Assembly: GCF_900110375.1 (NCBI RefSeq)
Contig: NZ_FODN01000003.1
Span: 1 to 64,000 of the forward strand
Source of the DNA: Flavobacterium sinopsychrotolerans
GTDB taxonomy: Bacteria > Bacteroidota > Bacteroidia > Flavobacteriales > Flavobacteriaceae
DNA: 64,000 nt
Reading direction: 5' to 3'
The notes under the pieces were generated by a model. It did not search any database and was not told the DNA's origin. It saw only the letters and a program-made list of their open reading frames with translations. Positions 28,852 to 36,920 of the stretch are shown here, in pieces. The number at the start of each line of letters is the position of its first letter. The stretch's first letter is position 1. The position numbers were made by a program, and so were the translations under genes.

Positions 28852-30636
28852 TTATTCAATCGTCATGGATTTTAGTTTGGTTCTGTAAGCTTCAAGCGCA
28901 ACAGATTTAGAAATAAATCCATAATATTTTCCGTCTTTAAGAACGGGTAAGAATGCTTTTTTCGATTTTTCAAATTTATTCATGACCATTTCCATGCTAT
29001 CGTCCGGTGAAATTGTTTCAACAGGTTTCAGCATTATTTCCTTCACCAATGTATATTTAACGCGGTAATTATTGAATATTATTTCGCGAATATCATTAAA
29101 ATGAACAATGCCCAATAAGTTCTGTTCGGTATCAACTACTGCAAATATCACTTGGTTGGAATGAGAAATGAGATCAACGAGTCTTTCTAAATTTTCATTA
29201 GGAGTTACCGTAAGAAAATCTGTTTGAATAATGGTACTTGTCTCTAGTGTAGAAAGTACATTAGTGTCTTTATTACTGGTAAAGGCATGCCCTTTTTGAA
29301 CGAGATTTTTCACATCCATCGAGTGTTTTTCAAAACGCTTTGAAATGGCAAAACTGATTGATGCCACAATCATCAGCGGAATCATCAAGTTATATCCTCC
29401 TGTAATTTCAGCAATTAAGAATATCGCAGTCAAGGGAGCATGAAATAAACCGCTCAAAATACCTGCCATTCCCACCAAAGTAAAATTACTAACGGGTAAT
29501 TTAGTAAGTCCTGTGAGATTTAAAAATTTGGAAAAAAAGAAACCAACATAAGATCCGAGAAACAGGGAAGGAGCAAAATTTCCACCATTACCACCACTGC
29601 CTAAAGTAATTCCTGTCGCAAAAACTTTTATCATCATCGTGCACCCTACAAAAAGTAAAAGTGCCCAACTGTTATCCCGAAAACTGCTGAATAAAGTATT
29701 TTCTAATAATTTTCCGGGATCGTTCTCTGATAATGTTTTGATACTTTCATATCCTTCTCCAAAAAGTGTTGGAAAAATAAAAATAAGAATGGCTAAAATT
29801 GAAGAACCAAACAACGCTTTTTTATAGGGTGATAATTTAAGTCTTGCAAAAAAATGTTCTACTTTCTGAAAATTTCGGGAGTAATAAACGGAAATGAATC
29901 CGGTAAATAAACCTAAAAGAATATAAAAAGCAATATTATGATAATCAAAACTCTGTTGCTGTTTGAAGGATAATAAAATTTCCTCGTTTAATGCAATTAC
30001 AGAAACCAAAGCTCCTGTAGCAGCAGCAATCATGATGGGTGTAAAGGCTGCAATACTAACATCTACTAGCAGTACTTCGATAGCAAATAATACTCCGGCA
30101 ATAGGTGCGTTGAAAGCTGCGGCGATTCCAGCTGCAACTCCACAACCAATTAGTAAAGTTCGGTCTTTATAGCTTAATTTATATTTTTGTGCATAGTTTG
30201 AACCAAAAGCGGCTCCTGTAATTACAATCGGACTTTCTAAACCTGCAGAACCACCTAAACCAACCGTTAATGAGCTCGTTACAATTTGGGCGTACATTTG
30301 TTTTTTTGGAATAATACTCGCTTTTTTAGCAACTGCATATAAAATTTGCGAAGTCCCTTTTTGTATTGTTCCTCCTAAAACTCTTTTGATGACAAAAACG
30401 GTGAGCACAATACCAATTATAGGTAGAATACTATTAATGAAACCCAATTTTAAAATTCCGCTGACATAAGTTGCAAAAGAAAATACCCAATGCGCAAAAG
30501 TTTTCAGAACTATTACGGCAAATGCAGAGGAGATTCCAACCAAAACGGCAGATAAAAATATAAACTGTTTTGGAGTCAATATAGACTGTGCTACGGCAAT
30601 TATTACTTCTAGTTTGGCTATTACTTTTTTGAACAT
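28852..30636 (-). CDS. ClC-family chloride channel/transporter with CBS domains
   Basis: This 594-residue membrane protein has about ten or more hydrophobic segments in its first 430 residues and the ClC selectivity motifs GGSAGLESPIVITG (gating Glu in GLESP) and GSGGNGGNFAPSLFLG. A cytoplasmic tail carries two CBS domains (about 465-590, ending in FISKSVALEAYRTKL), which in this family sense nucleotides. It moves chloride or fluoride across the inner membrane. The gating Glu is kept, so either channel or exchanger activity is possible. The gene is a single unit after uvrA. Confidence 0.93.
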   Translation of the reverse strand: MFKKVIAKLEVIIAVAQSILTPKQFIFLSAVLVGISSAFAVIVLKTFAHWVFSFATYVSGILKLGFINSILPIIGIVLTVFVIKRVLGGTIQKGTSQILYAVAKKASIIPKKQMYAQIVTSSLTVGLGGSAGLESPIVITGAAFGSNYAQKYKLSYKDRTLLIGCGVAAGIAAAFNAPIAGVLFAIEVLLVDVSIAAFTPIMIAAATGALVSVIALNEEILLSFKQQQSFDYHNIAFYILLGLFTGFISVYYSRNFQKVEHFFARLKLSPYKKALFGSSILAILIFIFPTLFGEGYESIKTLSENDPGKLLENTLFSSFRDNSWALLLFVGCTMMIKVFATGITLGSGGNGGNFAPSLFLGSYVGFFFSKFLNLTGLTKLPVSNFTLVGMAGILSGLFHAPLTAIFLIAEITGGYNLMIPLMIVASISFAISKRFEKHSMDVKNLVQKGHAFTSNKDTNVLSTLETSTIIQTDFLTVTPNENLERLVDLISHSNQVIFAVVDTEQNLLGIVHFNDIREIIFNNYRVKYTLVKEIMLKPVETISPDDSMEMVMNKFEKSKKAFLPVLKDGKYYGFISKSVALEAYRTKLKSMTIE

Positions 30637-30681
30637 GATACTTTTTAAGAGGGCTACAAAACTACTATTATTTTAATCCTA

Positions 30682-31347
30682 TCACATATTTTTTAACGCT
30701 TCTTTTTTGCTTAATGGCTTTAAAGTATTGTTTTTTACAAATGCTTGAACATCTTCAGGATTTGATTTTGCATATTCCCGTAACGCCCAACCGATTGCTT
30801 TTTGAATAAAAAATTCTTTAGAATGCGAATGCTTTAAACATTCGGAAAATAATAAATCAGCACTAGTTTCTTGTTTGTACCTCAATTGAAATAAAATTGC
30901 ACTTCGGTTCAACCACATATTCTCAGACCTTGAAAATCGTGTTATCACATTTTTTGTTTCTAATGGGAATTCGCTCAGATATTCACCTAGAATATACTTC
31001 GCAATCGTATCGACACTGTCCCACCAAGAATTAGTGGTTATCAGTTTTTCAATTAGTTGAATATCATCTTTTTTATAATTCCCTTTGAGTTCTTTTCTTA
31101 AAATTTCAATGGCGCAATACTGAAATTCCCGTTCTTTTTTTGAATATAAAGCTAAAGCAATTTCTCTTGTGTTTGCTGAAACTTCTTCTTTGTTTTCTTT
31201 CCAAATTTCCTTAAAAATACGCCTTCGTTCCTCTGTTTTTATTCCAAAAAACGAAAAATTATTCTTCATGTATTTTGCCATCGCAAATGCATTCTCCTTA
31301 TTCTCCTTTTGTTTAAAAGCGTTTTCTAATACAAGTATAAAATTCAT
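30682..31347 (-). CDS. DNA alkylation repair protein, AlkD-like HEAT-repeat glycosylase
   Basis: This 221-residue all-helical protein belongs to the AlkD family, which excises positively charged alkylated bases such as 7-methylguanine. Family features are the HEAT-like helices and the conserved stretch LITTNSWWDSVDTIA, with the Trp and Asp residues near the active site, then MWLNRSAILFQL and FIQKAIGWALREYA. It sits 15 bp upstream-in-order of a gamma-glutamyltransferase gene on the same strand, with no obvious functional link. Confidence 0.9.
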   Translation of the reverse strand: MNFILVLENAFKQKENKENAFAMAKYMKNNFSFFGIKTEERRRIFKEIWKENKEEVSANTREIALALYSKKEREFQYCAIEILRKELKGNYKKDDIQLIEKLITTNSWWDSVDTIAKYILGEYLSEFPLETKNVITRFSRSENMWLNRSAILFQLRYKQETSADLLFSECLKHSHSKEFFIQKAIGWALREYAKSNPEDVQAFVKNNTLKPLSKKEALKNM

Positions 31348-31361
31348 AAATTGCTATTCTT

Positions 31362-33047
31362 TTAAAATCCAACTGCTTTATCATCTCCTCTAAAATCAGC
31401 ACCACCTTCGAGTTTTTTATTTGGTAGAACCAAAATGGCATCTACTTTTCCTATTACAGGTGTTGTTTTTTCATTGATAAGATATCCTTTAGATTTCAAG
31501 GTTTCAAAAGTCTTTGTATCGAAAGTATTAGGTTCAAAAGTGATTAAATCTGGTAACCATTGGTGGTGAAAACGAGGTGCGTTTACCGCTTCCTGCATAC
31601 TAAAACGATACTCGTAAACATTTAATATCGTTTGCATTACCGATGTAATAATGGTAGAACCGCCCGGAGAACCCACAACCATAAATAATTTTCCTTTTTT
31701 CTCCACAATTGTTGGCGTCATGGAACTCAACATTCGTTTTTGTGGCGCGATACTGTTGGCTTCATTTCCTACCAATCCAAACATATTGGGTTCACCTGGT
31801 TTGGAACTGAAATCATCCATTTCGTTGTTGAGGAAAAACCCCAGTTCATCACAATAATATTTAGAACCATAACCGTCGTTTAATGTTGTTGTAGACGAAA
31901 CTGCATTACCAAATTGATCTACAATTGAATAATGAGTCGTCTCCGTACTTTCATTATACGTTACTTTTCCTTCCTTTATATCCGATGATAAAGTGGCTTT
32001 TTCAAAACTAAAATTTGACATTCTTTGTTTCAAATAGTCCTCATCCATTAAGGCTTTCAAGGGAATTTTTACAAAATCCGGATCCCCTAGATAATAACTT
32101 CTGTCGGCATACGCTCTTCTTTCGGCTTCTACAATAACTTGAATGGCTTCGGTAGAATTATGACCCATTTTAGCCAAGTCATAAGGCGCAATCATTTTGA
32201 ATATTTCAGCTAGACATATTCCGCCACTGCTGGGCGGAGGCATAGAAATAACCTTTAAATCTTTATAATCAAAAGTAAGCGGCGTTCTCCATTTGGCTTC
32301 ATATTTGGCCAAATCTTCCAAAGCGATTATTGCTCCTTTCTCCTGAAGGTATTTGACTAATATTTTAGCTGTTTCTCCTTTGTAAAATTCATCTCTGCCA
32401 TTTTTTGAGATCTTTTTCAATGTAGCTGCCAGCGCAGGATATTTTATAACATCATTTTCTTTGAAAGCAGTTGCAAATAATGTTTTGTCGCCATTTACTT
32501 TTATGATTTTGTCTCGATAGGCAGCTAATCTATCTTCTTGTTTTTTGGTAACAATAACACCTTTTTCGGCTAATGCAATTACGGGTTTCAGAATTTCTTC
32601 AATCGGTAATGAACCCAATTTTTCGTGAACTGCAAAAACACCAGCAATCGTTCCGGGAATTCCAATAGCAAGAGGAGATTCGGTACTCTTACCTTTTATA
32701 ACATTGCCTTTTTCGTCTAGAAACATGTTTTTTGTTGCTGCTAATGGCGCTTTTTCACGGTAATCTAATGAACCAATTTCACCGTTTGATTTTCGGTACA
32801 CCATAAAACCGCCACCTCCAAGATTTCCTGCAAACGGATAGGCTACAGCTAAAGCTAATTCAGTGGCAACCATCGCATCAAAAGCATTTCCGCCTTTTCT
32901 CATTATTTCAACTCCAATTTTTGAAGCTTCTTCACGTGCCGAAACAACCATTGCTTCATTGGCAACAAGTCCAGTAGGTTGAACCATTACATTTTGGGTT
33001 TTACAACCAATAGAAAGAACACTCAATAGAATAATAATTTTTTTCAT
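31362..33047 (-). CDS. ggt: Gamma-glutamyltransferase, copy 2 (lipoprotein)
   Basis: This 561-residue enzyme transfers or hydrolyses the gamma-glutamyl group of glutathione. I chose the ATG at 33045-33047 because it gives a lipoprotein signal (IIILLSVLSIGCKTQ) like the neighbouring copy; an earlier in-frame ATG at 33122 would sit inside the other gene. The self-cleaving Thr that starts the small subunit is in STETTHYSIVD (near residue 370). The binding loop MLSSMTPTIV and GSPGGSTIITSV are present. It is a tandem duplicate of the gene at 33064-34749, separated by 16 bp, and is probably periplasmic. Confidence 0.93.
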   Translation of the reverse strand: MKKIIILLSVLSIGCKTQNVMVQPTGLVANEAMVVSAREEASKIGVEIMRKGGNAFDAMVATELALAVAYPFAGNLGGGGFMVYRKSNGEIGSLDYREKAPLAATKNMFLDEKGNVIKGKSTESPLAIGIPGTIAGVFAVHEKLGSLPIEEILKPVIALAEKGVIVTKKQEDRLAAYRDKIIKVNGDKTLFATAFKENDVIKYPALAATLKKISKNGRDEFYKGETAKILVKYLQEKGAIIALEDLAKYEAKWRTPLTFDYKDLKVISMPPPSSGGICLAEIFKMIAPYDLAKMGHNSTEAIQVIVEAERRAYADRSYYLGDPDFVKIPLKALMDEDYLKQRMSNFSFEKATLSSDIKEGKVTYNESTETTHYSIVDQFGNAVSSTTTLNDGYGSKYYCDELGFFLNNEMDDFSSKPGEPNMFGLVGNEANSIAPQKRMLSSMTPTIVEKKGKLFMVVGSPGGSTIITSVMQTILNVYEYRFSMQEAVNAPRFHHQWLPDLITFEPNTFDTKTFETLKSKGYLINEKTTPVIGKVDAILVLPNKKLEGGADFRGDDKAVGF

Positions 33048-33063
33048 TCGAAATAGTATAAAT

Positions 33064-34749
33064 TTAAAAACCAACGGCTTTGTTATCGCCTCTTTTGTCA
33101 GCGCCACCTTCCAGTTTTCCATTTGGTAATATCAAAATCGCGTCTACTTCACCAATGATTTCTTTGTTTTTTTCATTAATGATATATCCTTTTTTCTTTA
33201 AATTGGTTAATAATTTTTTATCGAATGAATTCGGTTCAAAAATAATTTCATCAGGCAACCATTGATGGTGAAAACGGGGTGCATTTACTGCTTCTTGCAT
33301 ACTCATATCAAATTCATAAACATTCAATATCGTTTGTAAAACCGAAGTGATAATGGTGGAACCTCCTGGCGTTCCTACAACCATAAAAAGTTTGTTGTCT
33401 TTTTCTACAATCGTTGGCGTCATGGAACTCAACATTCTTTTTTCCGGCGCAATGCTGTTAGCTTCACTTCCAGTAAGTCCGTATAAGTTTGGAACTCCAG
33501 GTTTGGCGCTGAAATCGTCCATTTGATTATTCAAAAAGAAACCCAATTCGTCGCAATATATTTTGGAACCATAATTATCATTCAAAGTAGTCGTTGCCGA
33601 AACTGAATTTCCTTCTGAATCTACAATGGAATAATGAGTAGTTTGGTTGCTTTCATATCCTTTAATTTTTCCATGTGCAATATCCGAAGATTTAGAAGCT
33701 TGATCGAATGAAAAATCATTCATCCTTTTTTCTAAATAAGATGGACTTAGTAATTCTTTCGTTGGAAGTTTTACAAAATCTGGATCACCTAAAAAGTAAT
33801 TCCTGTCAGCATACGCTCTTCGTTCTGCTTCTGTAATTACCTGAATTGTTTTTACGCTGTTGTGACCCATTTGCGAAAGGTTGAACGGCTCAATCATTTT
33901 CATGATTTGATTGAGACAAATTCCGCCACTGCTGGGAGGAGACATCGAAGTGATTTTTAAATTTTTATATTGAAAAGTAATTGGAGTTCGCCACTTGGCA
34001 CTGTAACTGTTTAAATCTTCTATTGTGGCATTTCCACCCTTTTTAGCAAGAAAAGCAACTAACTTTTGAGCCGTTTCCCCTTTGTAAAATTCATTTCGTC
34101 CGTTTTTAGCAATTCGTTTTAACGTTGCTGCCAAAGCGATATATTTTATGGTATCATTTTCTTTGTATGCTTTGGAAAACAAACTGTTCTTCCCATTACT
34201 TTTTATAAAAGAAGATCTGTAGTAAGCCAAACTTTTCGCTTGAAATTTAGTAACAACAACACCTCTTTCTGCTAAAGCAATTACAGGTTTAAGAATTTCA
34301 CTGATGGGTAAAGAACCATATTTTTTGTGCACTTCAAATATTCCTGCAATGGTACCCGGAATTCCGGATGCCATTGCAGTCTCTGTACTTTTTCCTACAA
34401 TTACATTTCCTTTTTTGTCCAGAAACATATCTTTAGACGCTGCCAAAGTTGCTTTTTCTCGGTAATCGATAGCTCCAGTTTCACCATTTGCTTTTCTAAA
34501 AACCATGAAGCCGCCACCACCAATATTTCCCGCCTGAGGATGTGAAACCGCCAAAGCCAGTTCCATGGCAACCATAGCATCAAAAGCATTACCGCCTTTT
34601 TTCATAATTTCAACTCCAATTTGTGACGCTTCCTCACGAGCGGAAACGACCATCGCTTTTGAAGTCACTAAACCAGTTGGTTGAATAATCTTTTCATTCA
34701 ATTTGCAACCTAAAACGATAAGTAAAAGCAGGAACATTATTTTTTTCAT
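33064..34749 (-). CDS. ggt: Gamma-glutamyltransferase, copy 1 (lipoprotein)
   Basis: This 561-residue paralogue of the next gene has the same length and layout: lipoprotein signal (MFLLLLIVLGCKLNE), large subunit, catalytic Thr in SNQTTHYSIVD, then MLSSMTPTIV and GTPGGSTIITSV. It should process to two subunits in the periplasm and degrade glutathione or transfer its glutamyl group. Its ATG overlaps the stop of the upstream acpH-type gene by 4 bp (34746-34749). Conservation of all motifs in both copies suggests both work, perhaps on different gamma-glutamyl substrates. Confidence 0.93.
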   Translation of the reverse strand: MKKIMFLLLLIVLGCKLNEKIIQPTGLVTSKAMVVSAREEASQIGVEIMKKGGNAFDAMVAMELALAVSHPQAGNIGGGGFMVFRKANGETGAIDYREKATLAASKDMFLDKKGNVIVGKSTETAMASGIPGTIAGIFEVHKKYGSLPISEILKPVIALAERGVVVTKFQAKSLAYYRSSFIKSNGKNSLFSKAYKENDTIKYIALAATLKRIAKNGRNEFYKGETAQKLVAFLAKKGGNATIEDLNSYSAKWRTPITFQYKNLKITSMSPPSSGGICLNQIMKMIEPFNLSQMGHNSVKTIQVITEAERRAYADRNYFLGDPDFVKLPTKELLSPSYLEKRMNDFSFDQASKSSDIAHGKIKGYESNQTTHYSIVDSEGNSVSATTTLNDNYGSKIYCDELGFFLNNQMDDFSAKPGVPNLYGLTGSEANSIAPEKRMLSSMTPTIVEKDNKLFMVVGTPGGSTIITSVLQTILNVYEFDMSMQEAVNAPRFHHQWLPDEIIFEPNSFDKKLLTNLKKKGYIINEKNKEIIGEVDAILILPNGKLEGGADKRGDNKAVGF

Positions 34750-35330
34750 AAAGTAGTTTTTTTACTATTCGAAAATAAGATTAATTCTTCAAAGAATTCC
34801 GTGAACTCCTTTTCAAACTCCGAATAAAATTCCGAAAGCTCATTGGTAGCAAACCGCATTTTAGATTCGTTTTTGGTGCGATGGTCCATTTGAGTCAAAA
34901 TATGCTCAATTCCTTCAACCGTTTTATAACTCACCAGCCAATTTTCTTTCAACATGATAGGCATTAGTCCTTTGGTTCGTTCTGACAGCATCTCATAATT
35001 ATAATGCAAGGATTGGTAAAATCGTTCCACAAAATCCTCTAAATTTTCATCGGAATACTTCGTCCAGTTTTTTGCCAAAAAATGGTCGTAAAAAACATCT
35101 ACAATAACACCGGCATAATGATGGTAATGCTCATGCAACCGTTTGGTACTTTGTCTAAAAACTGGATGTGCATCAGTAAAAGTATCAATGGCACGATGCA
35201 GAATAATTCCTTTTTGTATTTCTAAAGGATAATTCTCAAAATGTTTTCCACGAATTCCGTCAGCCATAAAATTACCAATTTTAATTAAGTCATTATCACC
35301 GGAAAGATAGATGTGTGCTAGAAAATTCAT
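34746..35330 (-). CDS. Acyl carrier protein phosphodiesterase (AcpH-type)
   Basis: This 194-residue protein begins MNFLAHIYLSG and contains GNFMADGIRGKHF, HRAIDTFTDAHP and VDVFYDHFLA, the conserved His/Asp metal-binding motifs of ACP phosphodiesterases (HD-like fold). The known reaction removes the 4'-phosphopantetheine group from holo-ACP. It is the first gene of a minus-strand run into the two gamma-glutamyltransferases, with a 4-bp overlap. Confidence 0.9.
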   Translation of the reverse strand: MNFLAHIYLSGDNDLIKIGNFMADGIRGKHFENYPLEIQKGIILHRAIDTFTDAHPVFRQSTKRLHEHYHHYAGVIVDVFYDHFLAKNWTKYSDENLEDFVERFYQSLHYNYEMLSERTKGLMPIMLKENWLVSYKTVEGIEHILTQMDHRTKNESKMRFATNELSEFYSEFEKEFTEFFEELILFSNSKKTTL

Positions 35331-35397
35331 TCGCCTAATTTAGGAATTTAAATGGTTAATTTTGAATTCTAAATGACTTTTATAAACTGTCAATTAT

Positions 35398-35405
35398 TAT
35401 ATTTG
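35398..35405 (+). promoter_or_regulatory. Possible -7 element upstream of glmM
   Basis: TATATTTG matches the Bacteroidota -7 consensus TAnnTTTG, 45 bp before the ATG at 35450. The corresponding -33 region (TGAC near 35374) is a poor match. Confidence 0.35.
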
Positions 35406-35449
35406 TAAGCAATTTATACTTTATAATTCAAAATTTAAAATAATAATCA

Positions 35450-36838
35450 ATGACTTTAATAAAATCAATATCGGGAATACGTGGAACAATAGGAGGTAAA
35501 GTAGGAGATAACCTGACACCTGTTGATGCGGTTAAATTTGCCGCGGCGTACGGAACTTGGTTGAAAAAATATATCGGAAAAGAAAAAATTACTGTTGTTG
35601 TAGGTCGTGACGCCCGTATTTCGGGACCCATGATTCACAATTTGGTAGTAAATACTTTAATTGGTTTAGGAATTGACGTGATTGATTTAGGTCTTTCAAC
35701 AACGCCAACGGTTGAAGTTGCTGTTCCGTTAGAAAAAGCCGAAGGTGGTATTATCCTCACTGCGTCACATAATCCAAAACAATGGAATGCCTTGAAATTA
35801 TTGAACGAGAAAGGAGAATTCCTAAATGGAGAAGAAGGATTAAAAATTCTTGAAATTGCGGAAGCGGAAGCTTTTGATTTCTCAGATGTGGATGATTTGG
35901 GAGAAATTATGATTAATGACGCTTACATGGATATTCATATTGATGAAGTATTGAATTTGCCTTTGGTAGATGTTGATGCAGTAAAAGCAGCTAAATTTAA
36001 AGTGGTTGTTGATGGCGTGAATTCTTCTGGAGGAATTATCATCCCAAGATTACTGGCATTAATGGGCGTTGAAGTAGTAGAATTATACTGCGAACCCAAC
36101 GGACATTTTCCTCACAATCCTGAACCGTTGAAAGAACATTTGACAGATATTTCAGAGTTAGTAGTTAAAGAAAAAGCTGATTTAGGAATTGTGGTAGATC
36201 CTGATGTTGATCGTTTGGCTTTCATTTGTGAAGACGGAGAAATGTTTGGAGAAGAATACACTTTGGTGGCTTGCGCCGATTATGTTTTGAGTAAAACACC
36301 AGGAAATACGGTTTCGAATATGTCTTCTTCCCGTGCCTTGCGTGATGTGACTAATGGGCATAACGGAAGCTATGAAGCCAGTGCCGTGGGTGAAGTAAAC
36401 GTAGTGGAATTGATGAAAAAGAATAATGCAGTAATAGGTGGTGAAGGAAACGGCGGAATCATTTATCCGGAATTGCATTACGGTCGGGATAGTTTGGTAG
36501 GAGTGGCGCTGTTTTTAACGCATTTGGCCAACAAAAAAATGACGGTTTCGGCTTTGCGTGCTTCGTATCCCGAATATTACATGAGTAAAAACAAAATAGA
36601 ATTGACACCACAAATTGATGTGGATGCCATTCTTGTTGCCATGACAGAGAAATACAAAAATGAAGATATTACAACCATTGACGGTGTGAAAATTGATTTT
36701 GCTGAAAATTGGGTTCATTTAAGAAAATCAAATACGGAGCCAATCATTCGTATTTATACCGAAGCGGCTTCACAAGAAAAAGCAGATGCTTTGGCACTAC
36801 GAATCATTGATGAAATAAAAGCAATAGCTGGAATTTAA
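35450..36838 (+). CDS. glmM: Phosphoglucosamine mutase / phosphohexomutase
   Basis: This 462-residue alpha-D-phosphohexomutase has the four usual regions: the phosphoserine loop LTASHNPKQWNALKL (Ser near residue 103), the metal loop DPDVDRLAF, the sugar-binding GGEGNGGIIYPELH, and the phosphate-binding RKSNTEPIIRIYTEA. Bacteroidota members are usually called GlmM, which makes glucosamine-1-phosphate for peptidoglycan and lipid A; a phosphomannomutase role cannot be excluded from sequence. It stands alone on the plus strand with its own terminator. Confidence 0.93.
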   Translation: MTLIKSISGIRGTIGGKVGDNLTPVDAVKFAAAYGTWLKKYIGKEKITVVVGRDARISGPMIHNLVVNTLIGLGIDVIDLGLSTTPTVEVAVPLEKAEGGIILTASHNPKQWNALKLLNEKGEFLNGEEGLKILEIAEAEAFDFSDVDDLGEIMINDAYMDIHIDEVLNLPLVDVDAVKAAKFKVVVDGVNSSGGIIIPRLLALMGVEVVELYCEPNGHFPHNPEPLKEHLTDISELVVKEKADLGIVVDPDVDRLAFICEDGEMFGEEYTLVACADYVLSKTPGNTVSNMSSSRALRDVTNGHNGSYEASAVGEVNVVELMKKNNAVIGGEGNGGIIYPELHYGRDSLVGVALFLTHLANKKMTVSALRASYPEYYMSKNKIELTPQIDVDAILVAMTEKYKNEDITTIDGVKIDFAENWVHLRKSNTEPIIRIYTEAASQEKADALALRIIDEIKAIAGI

Positions 36839-36860
36839 TTTTATGCTTTAATATAAAAGG

Positions 36861-36890
36861 AACCCTTTCAAAATAGAATTTGAAAGGGTT
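36861..36890 (+). terminator. Intrinsic terminator after glmM
   Basis: A perfect 12-bp stem (36861-36872 with 36879-36890) with a 6-nt loop is followed by TTATGTTTTA. It separates glmM from the convergent TonB-receptor gene and may serve both directions. Confidence 0.85.
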
Positions 36891-36920
36891 TTATGTTTTA
36901 TAATACGGTATAAATTGGAA

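Noticed and set aside
33048-33122. Longer start for the second gamma-glutamyltransferase
   Set aside because: It would run into the neighbouring copy and hide the lipoprotein signal; the ATG at 33047 gives the same length as the paralogue.
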